From positions 60,636 through 124,635 of the IMG/VR virus record IMGVR_UViG_3300009151_000001: a stretch of 64,000 bases of DNA; one strand, given 5' to 3'. Of this stretch, positions 33,810 through 41,543 are shown one piece after another. Both the position numbers and the translations under genes were made by a program. The notes under the pieces were generated by a model that ran no database searches, was not told the origin of the DNA, and was given only the letters and a program-made list of their open reading frames with translations. Within the stretch, counting starts at the first letter, position 1, and every line of letters starts with the position of its first letter. The DNA comes from a virus.

Positions 33810-34260
33810 ACGTTTATCTTGAGGATAATATTTCTAAGTGTTTAGGAAAATGTGGAGTTTCACTTACTCATGCTTAAAAGTAAAGATTTTCAGGTACTAG
33901 TCGAAGAACCACCAAGTTAATACTATATTAGCTCTCAAGATCAAACGTATAAGATAAACTTTATGGAAGTACTGGAAAGATATGATGATATCTTTTCGGA
34001 ATGCGATATTCCTAATCAGCTCTTGGCCCACTGTTTACACTTCTTTCCCCAAACGCCCAGATCATTTGGGTTCCAGATCATAAAGTTTGTTCTGAGGAGG
34101 GGTGCCTCTTTTTAGTTTACAAGCGATATAAATCCTTATAATAGTATCAAAGAGTACACACCCCCTCAGAACGAGAATAAGTTTAGTCATACGGTGGGGA
34201 CAAAATAAAATAGTTAGCAAATTAATATTTCTAGTATTATTATTTCTCTACACCCACCGT
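33810..34260 (-). ncRNA. Candidate large structured ncRNA with four domains
   Basis: No gene fits in these 450 nt, but four long-range stems follow each other: ACGTTT and TCTTGAG (33810-33823) with CTCAAGA and AAACGT (33934-33948); AAACTTTATG (33956) with CATAAAGTTT (34088), plus inner CTGG/CCAG and two small hairpins; GTTCTGAG and GGGGTG (34089-34104) with CACCCC and CTCAGAAC (34159-34172); ACGGTGGG (34191) with CCCACCGT (34260). Strand is assumed from the flanking genes. ACGAGAA recurs after domains 3 and 4. Confidence 0.6.
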
Positions 34261-34270
34261 ATAACGAGAA

Positions 34271-34552
34271 TTATTTAAGAAGCTCTGTAATATGTGTTTT
34301 ACCATAACCACGAGCTATTCTTTTGATATATCCTTTACTTTCCAAAATACTTAAACATCTTTTTACTGTAGCTTGTGATACACCACACTCATTAGATATT
34401 CTAGATACACTCACTATTGTTTCATTTGTATAATTATCTACATATGTACATAAATAAGCGTAAATAGCTTTTTCTTTTAAAGAAAGAGTTGGATCTCTGA
34501 TTACAGTATTTGACACTTGTCCAAATCCATTTGTTAAACGTGAATTTGTCAT
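34271..34552 (-). CDS. Winged-helix DNA-binding protein, 93 aa
   Basis: DPTLSLKEKAIYAYLCTYVD followed by VSRISNECGVSQATVKRCLS and LESKGYIKRI: a winged HTH of the type at the N terminus of replication initiators and phage repressors (HTH_36-like). Probably a transcription regulator of the accessory region. The structured RNA-like stretch lies directly downstream. Confidence 0.8.
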   Translation of the reverse strand: MTNSRLTNGFGQVSNTVIRDPTLSLKEKAIYAYLCTYVDNYTNETIVSVSRISNECGVSQATVKRCLSILESKGYIKRIARGYGKTHITELLK

Positions 34553-34558
34553 ACAAGT

Positions 34559-35209
34559 TTATAATTCTGGATCTTGGTAAGCTGTTTTTATTATATCATT
34601 AAGAAAAGTATCTTCTGGTAACATTTGTCCTGTTACTATCTTATAATAAGTAGGAAAATGATAGTTTGCTTTCTTTACAGCTGGGATACAAACATCCACT
34701 ATAAAATCAATATTACCAAATTTTTTATTCTCAAAATCAATATATGATTCTTCTTCATTTTTTTCATCTGAGTTAAAACTTTTTGTAAACTTAGTAATAC
34801 TTTTTTTAAGTTTATAAAGTTCTTTCCCTTTTTTAACATCATTTATCATTTCTTCAGATACATTTTCAAGATCTACTTCTTTTAAAACATACTGTAACAT
34901 AGCGTCTTTAGCTATCTCATGAACCTTTAAAAAATTAAGTAGTCCCCATTCATAATCTGCTTCAGTTTGTGTTAATAAGAAAAACTTCTTCATATCACCT
35001 GTAAGCGTTATTAATTCTAGTGGTGCCTCATCATTATTCATAGGTATTGATAATCCATGAATATCAAATATCCGTAGAGTATTACTAAAATGACTAAATA
35101 AGATCATATGTCTTACTCTCATACAATCTAATCGACTTATTCCAAAACTTTCGTTGAAATATTCTTTACTGTGATCTACAGTACATGTAGCAAAATAACC
35201 TTTTGTCAT
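34559..35209 (-). CDS. Hypothetical protein, 216 aa
   Basis: Mostly helical, with a charged middle (KKGKELYKLKKSITKFTKSF). No domain recognised. Six bp upstream of the winged-helix gene, so likely in one operon with it. Confidence 0.55.
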   Translation of the reverse strand: MTKGYFATCTVDHSKEYFNESFGISRLDCMRVRHMILFSHFSNTLRIFDIHGLSIPMNNDEAPLELITLTGDMKKFFLLTQTEADYEWGLLNFLKVHEIAKDAMLQYVLKEVDLENVSEEMINDVKKGKELYKLKKSITKFTKSFNSDEKNEEESYIDFENKKFGNIDFIVDVCIPAVKKANYHFPTYYKIVTGQMLPEDTFLNDIIKTAYQDPEL

Positions 35210-35238
35210 AACTTTTAATATTATTTTAAATTGTGAAA

Positions 35239-35268
35239 GAAAAAAATAATAGGTTTAACCCACCTATT
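35239..35268 (-). terminator. Rho-independent terminator
   Basis: AATAGGT / ACCTATT stem followed by a minus-strand T-run. About 80 bp of intergenic sequence separate it from the gene at 35348. Confidence 0.65.
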
Positions 35269-35347
35269 GTAGAAAGTAAACTTCAGGGAATATCTTTACA
35301 TCTTTAAGCCATGATTCATGACGCCTTACATAGACACTGGGTAGCAT

Positions 35348-35761
35348 CTAGACACTCCGTATCTCTGTTGATTCAGAGGCGGAATGAATATTTCTAATAT
35401 CTCTAAATAAACGAAGTTGTTCTCGTTTTAGTTCTACAAGATCTTGTGGTATATCTTTAAATGATAAATTTTCATCTTTAACAATTAGAGATTTAACATA
35501 ACGATCAGATAAGTTTTTAGTCATATTGTTTTGATATTGTCTTGACCAAATTTTAAATTTTTCTGTTTTATTATATTTTTTAGAATTTTTTCTATAAAGT
35601 TTTCTAAAATGTTCTCTATTGTTGTTTATATACAACTTATCACGTTCACTTTTTTTCTTATAACAAGTATAATAAGGTATTTTATTTTTATTTAAACGTG
35701 CAAACCATTTAGTATTACCACAATGAGAACACACTTTATCTGGAATATCTATCGTAGGCAT
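35348..35761 (-). CDS. Zinc-ribbon protein, 137 aa
   Basis: N-terminal KVCSHCGNTKWFARLNKN and YTCYKK form a ribbon like that of phage HNH proteins, but no HNH core follows; instead a Lys-rich helical tail ends LVELKREQLRLFRDIRN, a pattern common in Bacteroidetes phage proteins of unknown role. Confidence 0.6.
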   Translation of the reverse strand: MPTIDIPDKVCSHCGNTKWFARLNKNKIPYYTCYKKKSERDKLYINNNREHFRKLYRKNSKKYNKTEKFKIWSRQYQNNMTKNLSDRYVKSLIVKDENLSFKDIPQDLVELKREQLRLFRDIRNIHSASESTEIRSV

Positions 35762-35764
35762 ATT

Positions 35765-35968
35765 CTATGGTTTTTTAGGTGACCACTTTTGTTCCTGTAT
35801 AACAGCTCTTCTAGCTGATATAGATACTCGATAAGCAGCTAACGCTAATTTTCCAACATTAATGTTTTTTTGTTTAGATGCGTAATAATCGTTCATATTT
35901 TCATTACCCATTTCTCTTGTTACATCAGCTATATCAGATACGTTTTTAGCACTTACTTTTTTTGCCAT
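35765..35968 (-). CDS. Hypothetical protein, 67 aa
   Basis: Small, basic, helical (LALAAYRVSISARRAVI). Ends 3 bp before the zinc-ribbon gene. Confidence 0.5.
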   Translation of the reverse strand: MAKKVSAKNVSDIADVTREMGNENMNDYYASKQKNINVGKLALAAYRVSISARRAVIQEQKWSPKKP

Positions 35969-35988
35969 TTTTTTTCTTTTTTTAATGT

Positions 35989-36153
35989 TTAAAAAATTGT
36001 TAATCTCGGTCTTAGCGTTTTATGGATATGTTTAGCCCAATCATTAAAGTCGGGTGTTTCAACTGGTTTAGTAGTTGATTTTAGTTTAATCTTTCCTGGA
36101 ACAGGAAGATCACTTTCTTTTTTTAAGTTGTTACGTCTAAATTTAAACTTCAT
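35989..36153 (-). CDS. Small basic protein, 54 aa
   Basis: ATG at 36153: MKFKFRRNNLKKESDLPVPG then PDFNDWAKHIHKTLRPR. Coupled to the small gene just upstream (stop at 36156). Unknown function. Confidence 0.5.
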   Translation of the reverse strand: MKFKFRRNNLKKESDLPVPGKIKLKSTTKPVETPDFNDWAKHIHKTLRPRLTIF

Positions 36154-36155
36154 TG

Positions 36156-36281
36156 TTAGATGTTTTTTATAAATGAAAGAATAATTAGGGCTTCTTCATA
36201 GTTACGAGCCCATATTTTATAATCTTCTATGATGTAAAGTATTTTTTCATCATCAGAAGTTTCGTCTTGATCACAATACAT
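36156..36281 (-). CDS. Small acidic protein, 41 aa
   Basis: MYCDQDETSDDEKILYIIED followed by a helix; stop is 2 bp before the next ATG. Unknown function. Confidence 0.45.
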   Translation of the reverse strand: MYCDQDETSDDEKILYIIEDYKIWARNYEEALIILSFIKNI

Positions 36282-36358
36282 ATTTTCTAATGTTAAATTG
36301 TTAAAAAAGAGGGGGAAGTAGACACAACCCCCGGTAACGATTGCTTGTTATGAAAAAG

Positions 36359-36440
36359 AATCTCTAGTAGGATTTGAACCTACGACCTTTAGTTTGTTGC
36401 TTTCGCCCACTAACACGCTACCGGACTGCGCCATAGAGAT
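36359..36440 (-). tRNA. tRNA-like gene with a 15-nt anticodon loop
   Basis: Acceptor ATCTCTA / TAGAGAT, D stem GCGC / GCGT with AGTCCGGTA loop, variable loop AGGTC and T arm GTAGG-TTCAAAT-CCTAC are canonical. The anticodon stem TTAGT / ACTAA is perfect but encloses 15 nt (GGGCGAAAGCAACAA) instead of 7, with an internal GC-GAAA-GC mini-hairpin and no T33. The body resembles tRNA-Pro-type D arms. Anticodon not assignable. Confidence 0.6.
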
Positions 36441-36448
36441 CACCATTA

Positions 36449-37183
36449 TTAAATACTCAATCCAAGATTATCAAGTATTTTAGCTCGAAGTTTACCTCCA
36501 GCCGCGTTCTGAATCAACTTTTTGTTCATTTTTACACGCATATCTTTCAATACGCTGTTGTAGTTAATATTTACATCTTTGTATTTAGCTACTATTTCAT
36601 CACACATAGTATTACTTGTGGCAATCTTATCTAATATAGCTTTACTATCAAAAGTGTGAGTCATAGAAACTGTTACTTCGTACATAGTTTCTATAGAAAT
36701 ATCATCTACAACAGTGGTAACTTTGAAACAAATATCAGCTTGAAGATCAAATGTACCAGTTTTAAATACTTTTCTACTACCACAACCCCGAGATGTACTA
36801 CTAATTGATTCATTACTACGATATTCTTCTTTTATTATTTTAGATACCATATGTGATTCCCTTATCTCTTTATTAGTAAGATAAGAAGCATGAAAATTAT
36901 AAAGATTTTCTTTACTAACTTTAATTTTAGCTTTTTTAAGTTTGTCAACAGCAATATCTATAAACGCTGCTTTAAATTCTTCTTTTTCATTATCTAATTC
37001 ATCAATAATATCTTTAACAAAATTATTGACATCTGTTATTTCTTTATCAATAACAGCTAAACGTTCTGATACCAATACCTCTAAAAGATCATTCTGGGTA
37101 AGCTGGGTTTTTATACCCGATTCATTAAGATCATTTTGATCTAAATCAACTACTTTTTGTAAACTTTTTGTACTTTTTGACAT
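36449..37183 (-). CDS. Conserved hypothetical protein, 244 aa
   Basis: Helical N-terminal 120 residues, then a Ser/Gly/Cys stretch (ISSTSRGCGSRK) and a beta-rich part with IETMYEVTVSMTHTF, ending in a basic helix. Not recognised; ordinary size for a conserved phage protein. Confidence 0.6.
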   Translation of the reverse strand: MSKSTKSLQKVVDLDQNDLNESGIKTQLTQNDLLEVLVSERLAVIDKEITDVNNFVKDIIDELDNEKEEFKAAFIDIAVDKLKKAKIKVSKENLYNFHASYLTNKEIRESHMVSKIIKEEYRSNESISSTSRGCGSRKVFKTGTFDLQADICFKVTTVVDDISIETMYEVTVSMTHTFDSKAILDKIATSNTMCDEIVAKYKDVNINYNSVLKDMRVKMNKKLIQNAAGGKLRAKILDNLGLSI

Positions 37184-37276
37184 TGTTTATTTTTTAGTGT
37201 GAAAAAAACTAATTTGCGGTAGGTAAAAACATATTCAATATGCTTTGATGACCTTTAGGAAGAGTTGATGCTTTAA

Positions 37277-37876
37277 TTACATCTCTATTACTTTTTTTAA
37301 TTGTACAAAAACATTTGGAAACTTTTTTTCCATGATCTTTCTCTGTTCTTCATCAGATATTAACCATATGTTATAAATAAACTGTTTGTCCGGGACATAA
37401 ATAGGTTCATATTTCTTTATTTTAGTAATATCATATAATGAACCTATTCCTTTTGATGGGTTTACACCTAATATAGCGTAAGTGACTTTAAAATAACCTT
37501 CAACAGCACTATAAGATCCATTATAATAAAGAAACGGTTGTTCCATTTCTTTAGCTAAAGTCCATTGATCTGTTATACTATTATATGGTTTAATACTTAC
37601 TCTTTCATCAGTGGTAACAATACATTTATCATATTGTGCAAAATCATTAGTATCTGTGTAAAGTATTACATCACTAATATCAAAAAAATCTCCAGTAGGA
37701 TAGATTGACATCTCTGCACTAAAACAATGATAATTAGAATGTTTATGTATTCCAGTATAATAAAGAAAATCTTGATTATTACGTAAAGCCTGTTTCCATT
37801 CAAGAGAATTATTTAAACTTATACCTCCTATTGTTTTTCTTATAGGTTTATATTTTTTACCAATTATTAGTTCCAT
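37277..37876 (-). CDS. Hypothetical protein, 199 aa, with possible -1 frameshift extension
   Basis: Beta-rich protein starting MELIIGKKYKPIRKTIGGIS. The annotated frame stops at 37277 after QLKKVIEM, but at the run of seven As (37292-37298) a -1 shift would continue KKSNRDVIKASTLPKGHQ to a TAG at 37209. The extension looks protein-like (SILNMFLPTAN). Confidence 0.55.
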   Translation of the reverse strand: MELIIGKKYKPIRKTIGGISLNNSLEWKQALRNNQDFLYYTGIHKHSNYHCFSAEMSIYPTGDFFDISDVILYTDTNDFAQYDKCIVTTDERVSIKPYNSITDQWTLAKEMEQPFLYYNGSYSAVEGYFKVTYAILGVNPSKGIGSLYDITKIKKYEPIYVPDKQFIYNIWLISDEEQRKIMEKKFPNVFVQLKKVIEM

Positions 37877-37908
37877 AATACATATTTTTTGTATTTACAG
37901 TGGGATCA

Positions 37909-37975
37909 AATTTGAGCTCTAATCATACTCAATATATAAATACTTATTGAGTATGACATAGGGCTCAAATATGAG
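37909..37975 (-). promoter_or_regulatory. Structured leader / hairpin
   Basis: Nested inverted repeats: CATACTCAATA / TATTGAGTATG (perfect 11 bp) inside TTTGAGC / GCTCAAA. It lies upstream of the 199-aa gene on the minus strand. A second hairpin (AGACCC / GGGTCT) follows at about 37987-38014. May be a leader, attenuator or small RNA. Confidence 0.45.
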
Positions 37976-38027
37976 CTCAATGAAGAAGACCCTTTGGCCT
38001 AAACCTCCGGGTCTCTCTCTCACTTAA

Positions 38028-38153
38028 TTATTTTAACAGTTTAACTACTGTTACTTCTGTTCCGTTATGGAACACTTTTTCTCCAGACTGGAGATTTAAT
38101 GTTGTACCTAATGTGTACATTGCTAAGTTAATAACTACTAAATACCTTTTCAT
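38028..38153 (-). CDS. Small protein, 41 aa
   Basis: MKRYLVVINLAMYTLGTTLN then EKVFHNGTEVTVVKLLK. Beta-rich, possible small SH3-like fold; lies directly after a tRNA gene. Unknown function. Confidence 0.45.
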   Translation of the reverse strand: MKRYLVVINLAMYTLGTTLNLQSGEKVFHNGTEVTVVKLLK

Positions 38154-38184
38154 GTTTGAGAGTTTTAAAATGAAAGAATAAAAG

Positions 38185-38259
38185 CCGTTCTTATGGGAAT
38201 CGAACCCATACCTTCGTGGTTAACCGCCCCGATATTCAGACCAACTAAACCAAAGAACA
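38185..38259 (-). tRNA. tRNA, probable Asn (GTT), with G33
   Basis: 75 nt. Acceptor TGTTCTT / AAGAACG, D stem GTTT / GAAT, T arm ATGGG-TTCGATT-CCCAT. The anticodon arm is CGGGG-CGGTTAA-CCACG with one G-A mismatch and loop C-G-GTT-A-A; position 33 is G instead of the near-universal U. Asn is the best reading; function doubtful. Confidence 0.6.
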
Positions 38260-38302
38260 ACCGAGGGTTATTTTGATGATAATTCCCACAAAAACATCTA
38301 TC

Positions 38303-38773
38303 TTAAGACTTAGCTACAAAATTCTCTAATTTGGCCAAATAAGCCGCTTTTTTGTCGTCTATAGTCATAAACTCTTTAGATTCCTCAATGAGCTTATTTA
38401 ACTCGTCCATTTCCTCCTTATTTTGAATAATAGCTATTCTTAACTTAATGTCTTGTTTAAGCTCATCAGCTGTAGCACCTTCTAGGTTCCAAGCTTTACA
38501 CTTACTAACACCAAGTTCTAAACACGCAGCATCAAAAGCTTTTTCTCTACCAGTAATAGAAGCACACATAGAAATTAAGTTTTCAATACTTGTTTCTTCT
38601 TTAATAACTTTTGGAAATGGATCAATTCGTCCATGAGTGATATACTTACTATCACTAATACCTTCAAAGCTTTTTTTCTTAGCTTTTAACACTTCAACGA
38701 TATCGTTGATTGGAGTTTTTACTGTTAAAGACATTTTTGTACTCGTTTGAGTAGTTTTGTTACTGTTTGCCAT
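38303..38773 (-). CDS. Hypothetical protein, 156 aa
   Basis: Helical; Thr/Ser-rich N terminus, then KTPINDIVEVLKAKKKSFEG and a long helical C terminus with TIDDKKAAYLAKLENF. Not recognised. Confidence 0.6.
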   Translation of the reverse strand: MANSNKTTQTSTKMSLTVKTPINDIVEVLKAKKKSFEGISDSKYITHGRIDPFPKVIKEETSIENLISMCASITGREKAFDAACLELGVSKCKAWNLEGATADELKQDIKLRIAIIQNKEEMDELNKLIEESKEFMTIDDKKAAYLAKLENFVAKS

Positions 38774-38806
38774 AATTGTTCTTTTTTTTGTTTATTAAAA
38801 TGTGAA

Positions 38807-39094
38807 TTAAAAAATTGGAAAGTTGATTTGTTTACTGTCTTTTTTATATTTAGGATACACTAATAGTATTTCTTCTGTTGTAGCTAAACGTAATTCTTTA
38901 AATTTTAAATAACTCAGCCATGATGGATAAGTATCTTTAAATGTATTAGAAATAGTATTACATCTTATAAATCTCTTTTCAGTATATAAATCATTAGTAG
39001 TTTTACTAACATTTCTTACAAAAAATATACATTCTTCATTATCGTTATCTTTTCTATAGCCCCAATCTCCTGGTTTAAAATCAGAATACTTCAT
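38807..39094 (-). CDS. SH3-like small protein with SKQI tail, 95 aa
   Basis: MKYSDFKPGDWGYRKDNDNE is typical of small SH3-like beta-barrel proteins. The C terminus KKDSKQINFPIF matches the ends of the proteins at 39344-39562 and 39549-39752 (SKQI-x-Y/F-x-x-F/Y). The start overlaps the broken gene upstream. Confidence 0.6.
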   Translation of the reverse strand: MKYSDFKPGDWGYRKDNDNEECIFFVRNVSKTTNDLYTEKRFIRCNTISNTFKDTYPSWLSYLKFKELRLATTEEILLVYPKYKKDSKQINFPIF

Positions 39095-39341
39095 ACACTA
39101 TCTGGTTACTTGTTTTACATTTGTCTTCTACCGGTGGATTTTCATGAACTTTAGCCCAAAAATCATTACTTTCTGGACTATTAGTCCAGCCAAACCCATT
39201 CATAATAGCTAATTTTATACTATGTTGTATATTTTTAAGATTTCTACCATTGTAATAGTTTTTACAATTTTATATAGCTTTACTCTTATATGGTTCTTTT
39301 AATGTATTAAACCATTCTTCTGTAGTTTTATATTCTTTCAT
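39081..39341 (-). pseudogene. EPYKS-repeat protein gene with an in-frame TAA
   Basis: Reads MKEYKTTEEWFNTLKEPYKS then KAI, TAA (39272-39270), and stays open in the same frame through IKLAIMNGFGWTNSPESNDF to TGA at 39081. The parts on both sides match the repeat of the intact gene at 40985-41467 (WFKEPYKS, FNWSKSPEGHNYW), so one codon was converted to stop. Pseudogene, or read through if a suppressor tRNA exists. Confidence 0.65.
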
Positions 39342-39343
39342 GA

Positions 39344-39562
39344 TTAAAAAGTTTGATATACAATTTGTTTAGAGGGTTTACTAATAACAGTCCATTTAGG
39401 TTCTTTTTTTCGGTTTAAGCAGTCTAATGCTGAAGATACTAGAGTAGACGCATTATTATTTAAATTTATTCTACCATCATCGTAAACTTTTATGATAGTA
39501 TATTCACCACCACCATTATTAAATGTAAGACCGGGTACAAGATCTTCTTTAGTATACTGCAT
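39344..39562 (-). CDS. SH3-like small protein with SKQI tail, 72 aa
   Basis: MQYTKEDLVPGLTFNNGGGE, beta-rich (YTIIKVYDDGRINL), ending KPSKQIVYQTF. Overlaps the next gene by 14 bp. One of three adjacent proteins sharing the same C-terminal motif. Confidence 0.55.
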   Translation of the reverse strand: MQYTKEDLVPGLTFNNGGGEYTIIKVYDDGRINLNNNASTLVSSALDCLNRKKEPKWTVISKPSKQIVYQTF

Positions 39563-39752
39563 AATTAATTTGTTTAGAGCGTTTTACTAATACATAATTC
39601 TCTGAACTATAACTATTTTCATCATTATCAAAGATTAATAGTCCTGAATAAGACTTTGATATATCTTTTATTACGTTTATATCACCTACGTTATGATTAC
39701 CAAAATGAGTTTTAATACGTTTTACTGTATCACCTATTTTAAATTTATACAT
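39549..39752 (-). CDS. SH3-like small protein with SKQI tail, 67 aa
   Basis: Start at MYKFKIGDTVKRIKTHFGNH (39752): an upstream in-frame ATG at 39839 lies before a strong terminator, so it is not used. KOW/SH3-like barrel; C terminus KRSKQINYAVY. Confidence 0.6.
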   Translation of the reverse strand: MYKFKIGDTVKRIKTHFGNHNVGDINVIKDISKSYSGLLIFDNDENSYSSENYVLVKRSKQINYAVY

Positions 39753-39773
39753 ATAATAATTGTTTATTGTGTT

Positions 39774-39804
39774 AAAAAAAATAGAGGATGTAGAAACATC
39801 CTCT
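39774..39804 (-). terminator. Rho-independent terminator
   Basis: AGAGGATGT / ACATCCTCT around AGAA, followed by eight Ts on the minus strand. The 39805-40048 stretch beyond it has no gene; it holds AT-rich sequence and short inverted repeats (GTATTG... CAATAC). Confidence 0.85.
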
Positions 39805-40048
39805 TTGTAAACTAAAACTTGCTTATTATAACTTAGCACCCTCTTGTCTTATTTGCTGTTTGTAATACCCTAATAAGGGACTAAATAAGAGTAGGGTCTA
39901 GCTGAGAACTCATTCGTATTGTAAAATGATAATTCCTATATTTTCTTTTGGTACACCAATTCCTTTCTCAAGGGAACAATACGTATAACATCACTGTTAT
40001 CATTTTTATGTACTTATGTACAAAGCAATCAATGTTTAAGCTATATTC

Positions 40049-40363
40049 TTAATGTGATCTCGGACCAACTGATCCTCTTGTTTTACCATCACGTCTTTTA
40101 GATGGTTTACTCTTTGTTCTACGCCACAATAAAGCGTCAGCATAGTTTTTCTTTTGAACTACTCTAATCTTAGCTTTACAAGCTTTTTTCATTTCTCTCC
40201 ACTTAGCTAAATCAGCGGTTGTAGGTGATTTACCAATAAGATGTTTTTCTTTACCATCAGCTGATAAACCAACACTATTGGGTTCTAATAAACCCTTCTT
40301 TACCATGTTCTTGTAAGCTGTTTTACTTACTCCGAACTTCTCTTTGTACGCTTGAGAATTCAT
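40049..40363 (-). CDS. Hypothetical basic protein, 104 aa
   Basis: Starts MNSQAYKEKFGVSKTAYKNM (HTH-like helix), Lys/Arg-rich C terminus RRTKSKPSKRRDGKTRGS. Probably binds nucleic acid. Preceded by a long hairpin leader (40393-40479). Confidence 0.55.
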   Translation of the reverse strand: MNSQAYKEKFGVSKTAYKNMVKKGLLEPNSVGLSADGKEKHLIGKSPTTADLAKWREMKKACKAKIRVVQKKNYADALLWRRTKSKPSKRRDGKTRGSVGPRSH

Positions 40364-40392
40364 GTTTTTTTGTTTTAAAATGAAAAAAAAGC

Positions 40393-40479
40393 GGATAGAT
40401 GTATGCTACAGACGAACTTATTTAAACAGTGTATTCTCCCATAGCCACTAGTCTATGATCTGTATAGTACATCCTATCC
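40393..40479 (-). promoter_or_regulatory. Long-hairpin leader (GGATAGATGTA type)
   Basis: GGATAGATGTA and CTACAGA at one end pair with TCTGTATAG and TACATCCTATCC at the other, followed by eight Ts on the minus strand. Similar termini occur at 42676-42778. It lies just 5' of the gene at 40049-40363, as leader or independent small RNA. Confidence 0.5.
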
Positions 40480-40486
40480 TATAAGT

Positions 40487-40771
40487 TTATTTTTTTAATA
40501 ATTTTACAATATTAGTTATTAGATATTCTACTTGAAAATCATCTAATGTATTATATATATCTTCTGAATAATAAGACACATCATTAACAACTGTATAATA
40601 ATACACTTTATTAATAACTACACTATCATCAGATAATATATAAAACACAACAAACAAGTTGTCAATTCTAATATTACCTTTTTTTATAATATCATCTTTT
40701 TTAGAAGATTCTAACATAATTAATACTACTGTTATTACAGTAAGAAAACAACAAATAATAATCCAAAACAT
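40487..40771 (-). CDS. Membrane-anchored protein, 94 aa
   Basis: N-terminal anchor FWIIICCFLTVITVVLIML, then a soluble beta/alpha domain rich in Tyr and Val. Not recognised. Confidence 0.5.
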   Translation of the reverse strand: MFWIIICCFLTVITVVLIMLESSKKDDIIKKGNIRIDNLFVVFYILSDDSVVINKVYYYTVVNDVSYYSEDIYNTLDDFQVEYLITNIVKLLKK

Positions 40772-40793
40772 ATGGCAAACGTTTTAAAAATTG

Positions 40794-40982
40794 TTAACGA
40801 TTTAGTGCATAGTATCCTGTTTGAACAATATGATTTTTATATCTTTTAGGTATAGATAATTGATCTAGTTCTGAAACTTTTTCTACGCGCCCGGGTGAAA
40901 AAAAATAGTTTTTTTGTTCTTCTTCTGGTACAAGAACAGTAATATCAACATCCTGATACTGTTCTTCTGTTTCATATTTCAT
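40794..40982 (-). CDS. Hypothetical protein, 62 aa
   Basis: Acidic N terminus (EEQYQDVDITVLVPEEEQK). Two bp after the EPYKS-repeat gene. Not recognised. Confidence 0.5.
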   Translation of the reverse strand: MKYETEEQYQDVDITVLVPEEEQKNYFFSPGRVEKVSELDQLSIPKRYKNHIVQTGYYALNR

Positions 40983-40984
40983 GA

Positions 40985-41467
40985 TTAATTAATTTTGTTT
41001 TGTAAATAAAACAAATATTCTTCTTTAATGTACTTTTCAAGTAAATTACTTGATATATCTCTGTATATTTCAGACCAATAAGTTCTACCTTCTTTTGATA
41101 GATCCCAATCAATCTCATTAATAGCTTCAAGTAATGAAGAAACAAGTTTATCATGTACATGTTTTGTATAAGATAACGCTTGAATACGATAAGGTTCATT
41201 AAGACTGTTTAAAAAATCTTTTACAGATGTAAATGTTTTAGTCGTCATGTATGTATCTGTTTTACCTGATAGAATATCATTATCAATTTGAGACCAATAA
41301 TTGTGACCTTCTGGTGATTTACTCCAATTAAACAAACTAGAAAAATTTATATATAATTCTTTAAGTACTTTTTCATCAGTGTTTTTTAACAACTGACTTT
41401 TATATGGTTCTTTAAACCATTTATTTATATAATCTTCTCCTGATAAAGATTTTATATCATTATTCAT
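40985..41467 (-). CDS. EPYKS-repeat protein, 160 aa
   Basis: Two copies of a module W-F-x-E-P-Y-(K/R)-x...W-x-x-S-x-E-G-x-x-Y-W: residues 10-75 (KWFKEPYKSQLLKN, SPEGHNYW) and 80-145 (SLNEPYRIQALSYT, SKEGRTYW). Widespread in Bacteroidetes phages, function unknown. A third, broken copy lies at 39081-39341. Confidence 0.65.
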   Translation of the reverse strand: MNNDIKSLSGEDYINKWFKEPYKSQLLKNTDEKVLKELYINFSSLFNWSKSPEGHNYWSQIDNDILSGKTDTYMTTKTFTSVKDFLNSLNEPYRIQALSYTKHVHDKLVSSLLEAINEIDWDLSKEGRTYWSEIYRDISSNLLEKYIKEEYLFYLQNKIN

Positions 41468-41488
41468 AACAAATAATTTGGGGCGTGG

Positions 41489-41529
41489 TAAAAAACTCTC
41501 TACATTTCTTATATAAGAAACATAGAGAG
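41489..41529 (-). terminator. Rho-independent terminator
   Basis: Long interrupted hairpin CTCTCTA...TTTCTTAT / ATAAGAAA...TAGAGAG followed by T's on the minus strand; ends the gene at 41544-41825. Confidence 0.8.
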
Positions 41530-41543
41530 AATCTTAATACTCC

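Noticed and set aside
33880-33960. A GTACTAGTCGAAGAACC stretch resembling a group I intron core
   Set aside because: The matching P3/P4 and 3' P7 sequences are missing and no interrupted gene flanks it; it belongs to the four-domain structured stretch.
40972-41199. A 75-aa reading frame overlapping the EPYKS-repeat gene
   Set aside because: It is a shadow in another frame of the recognised repeat protein at 40985-41467.
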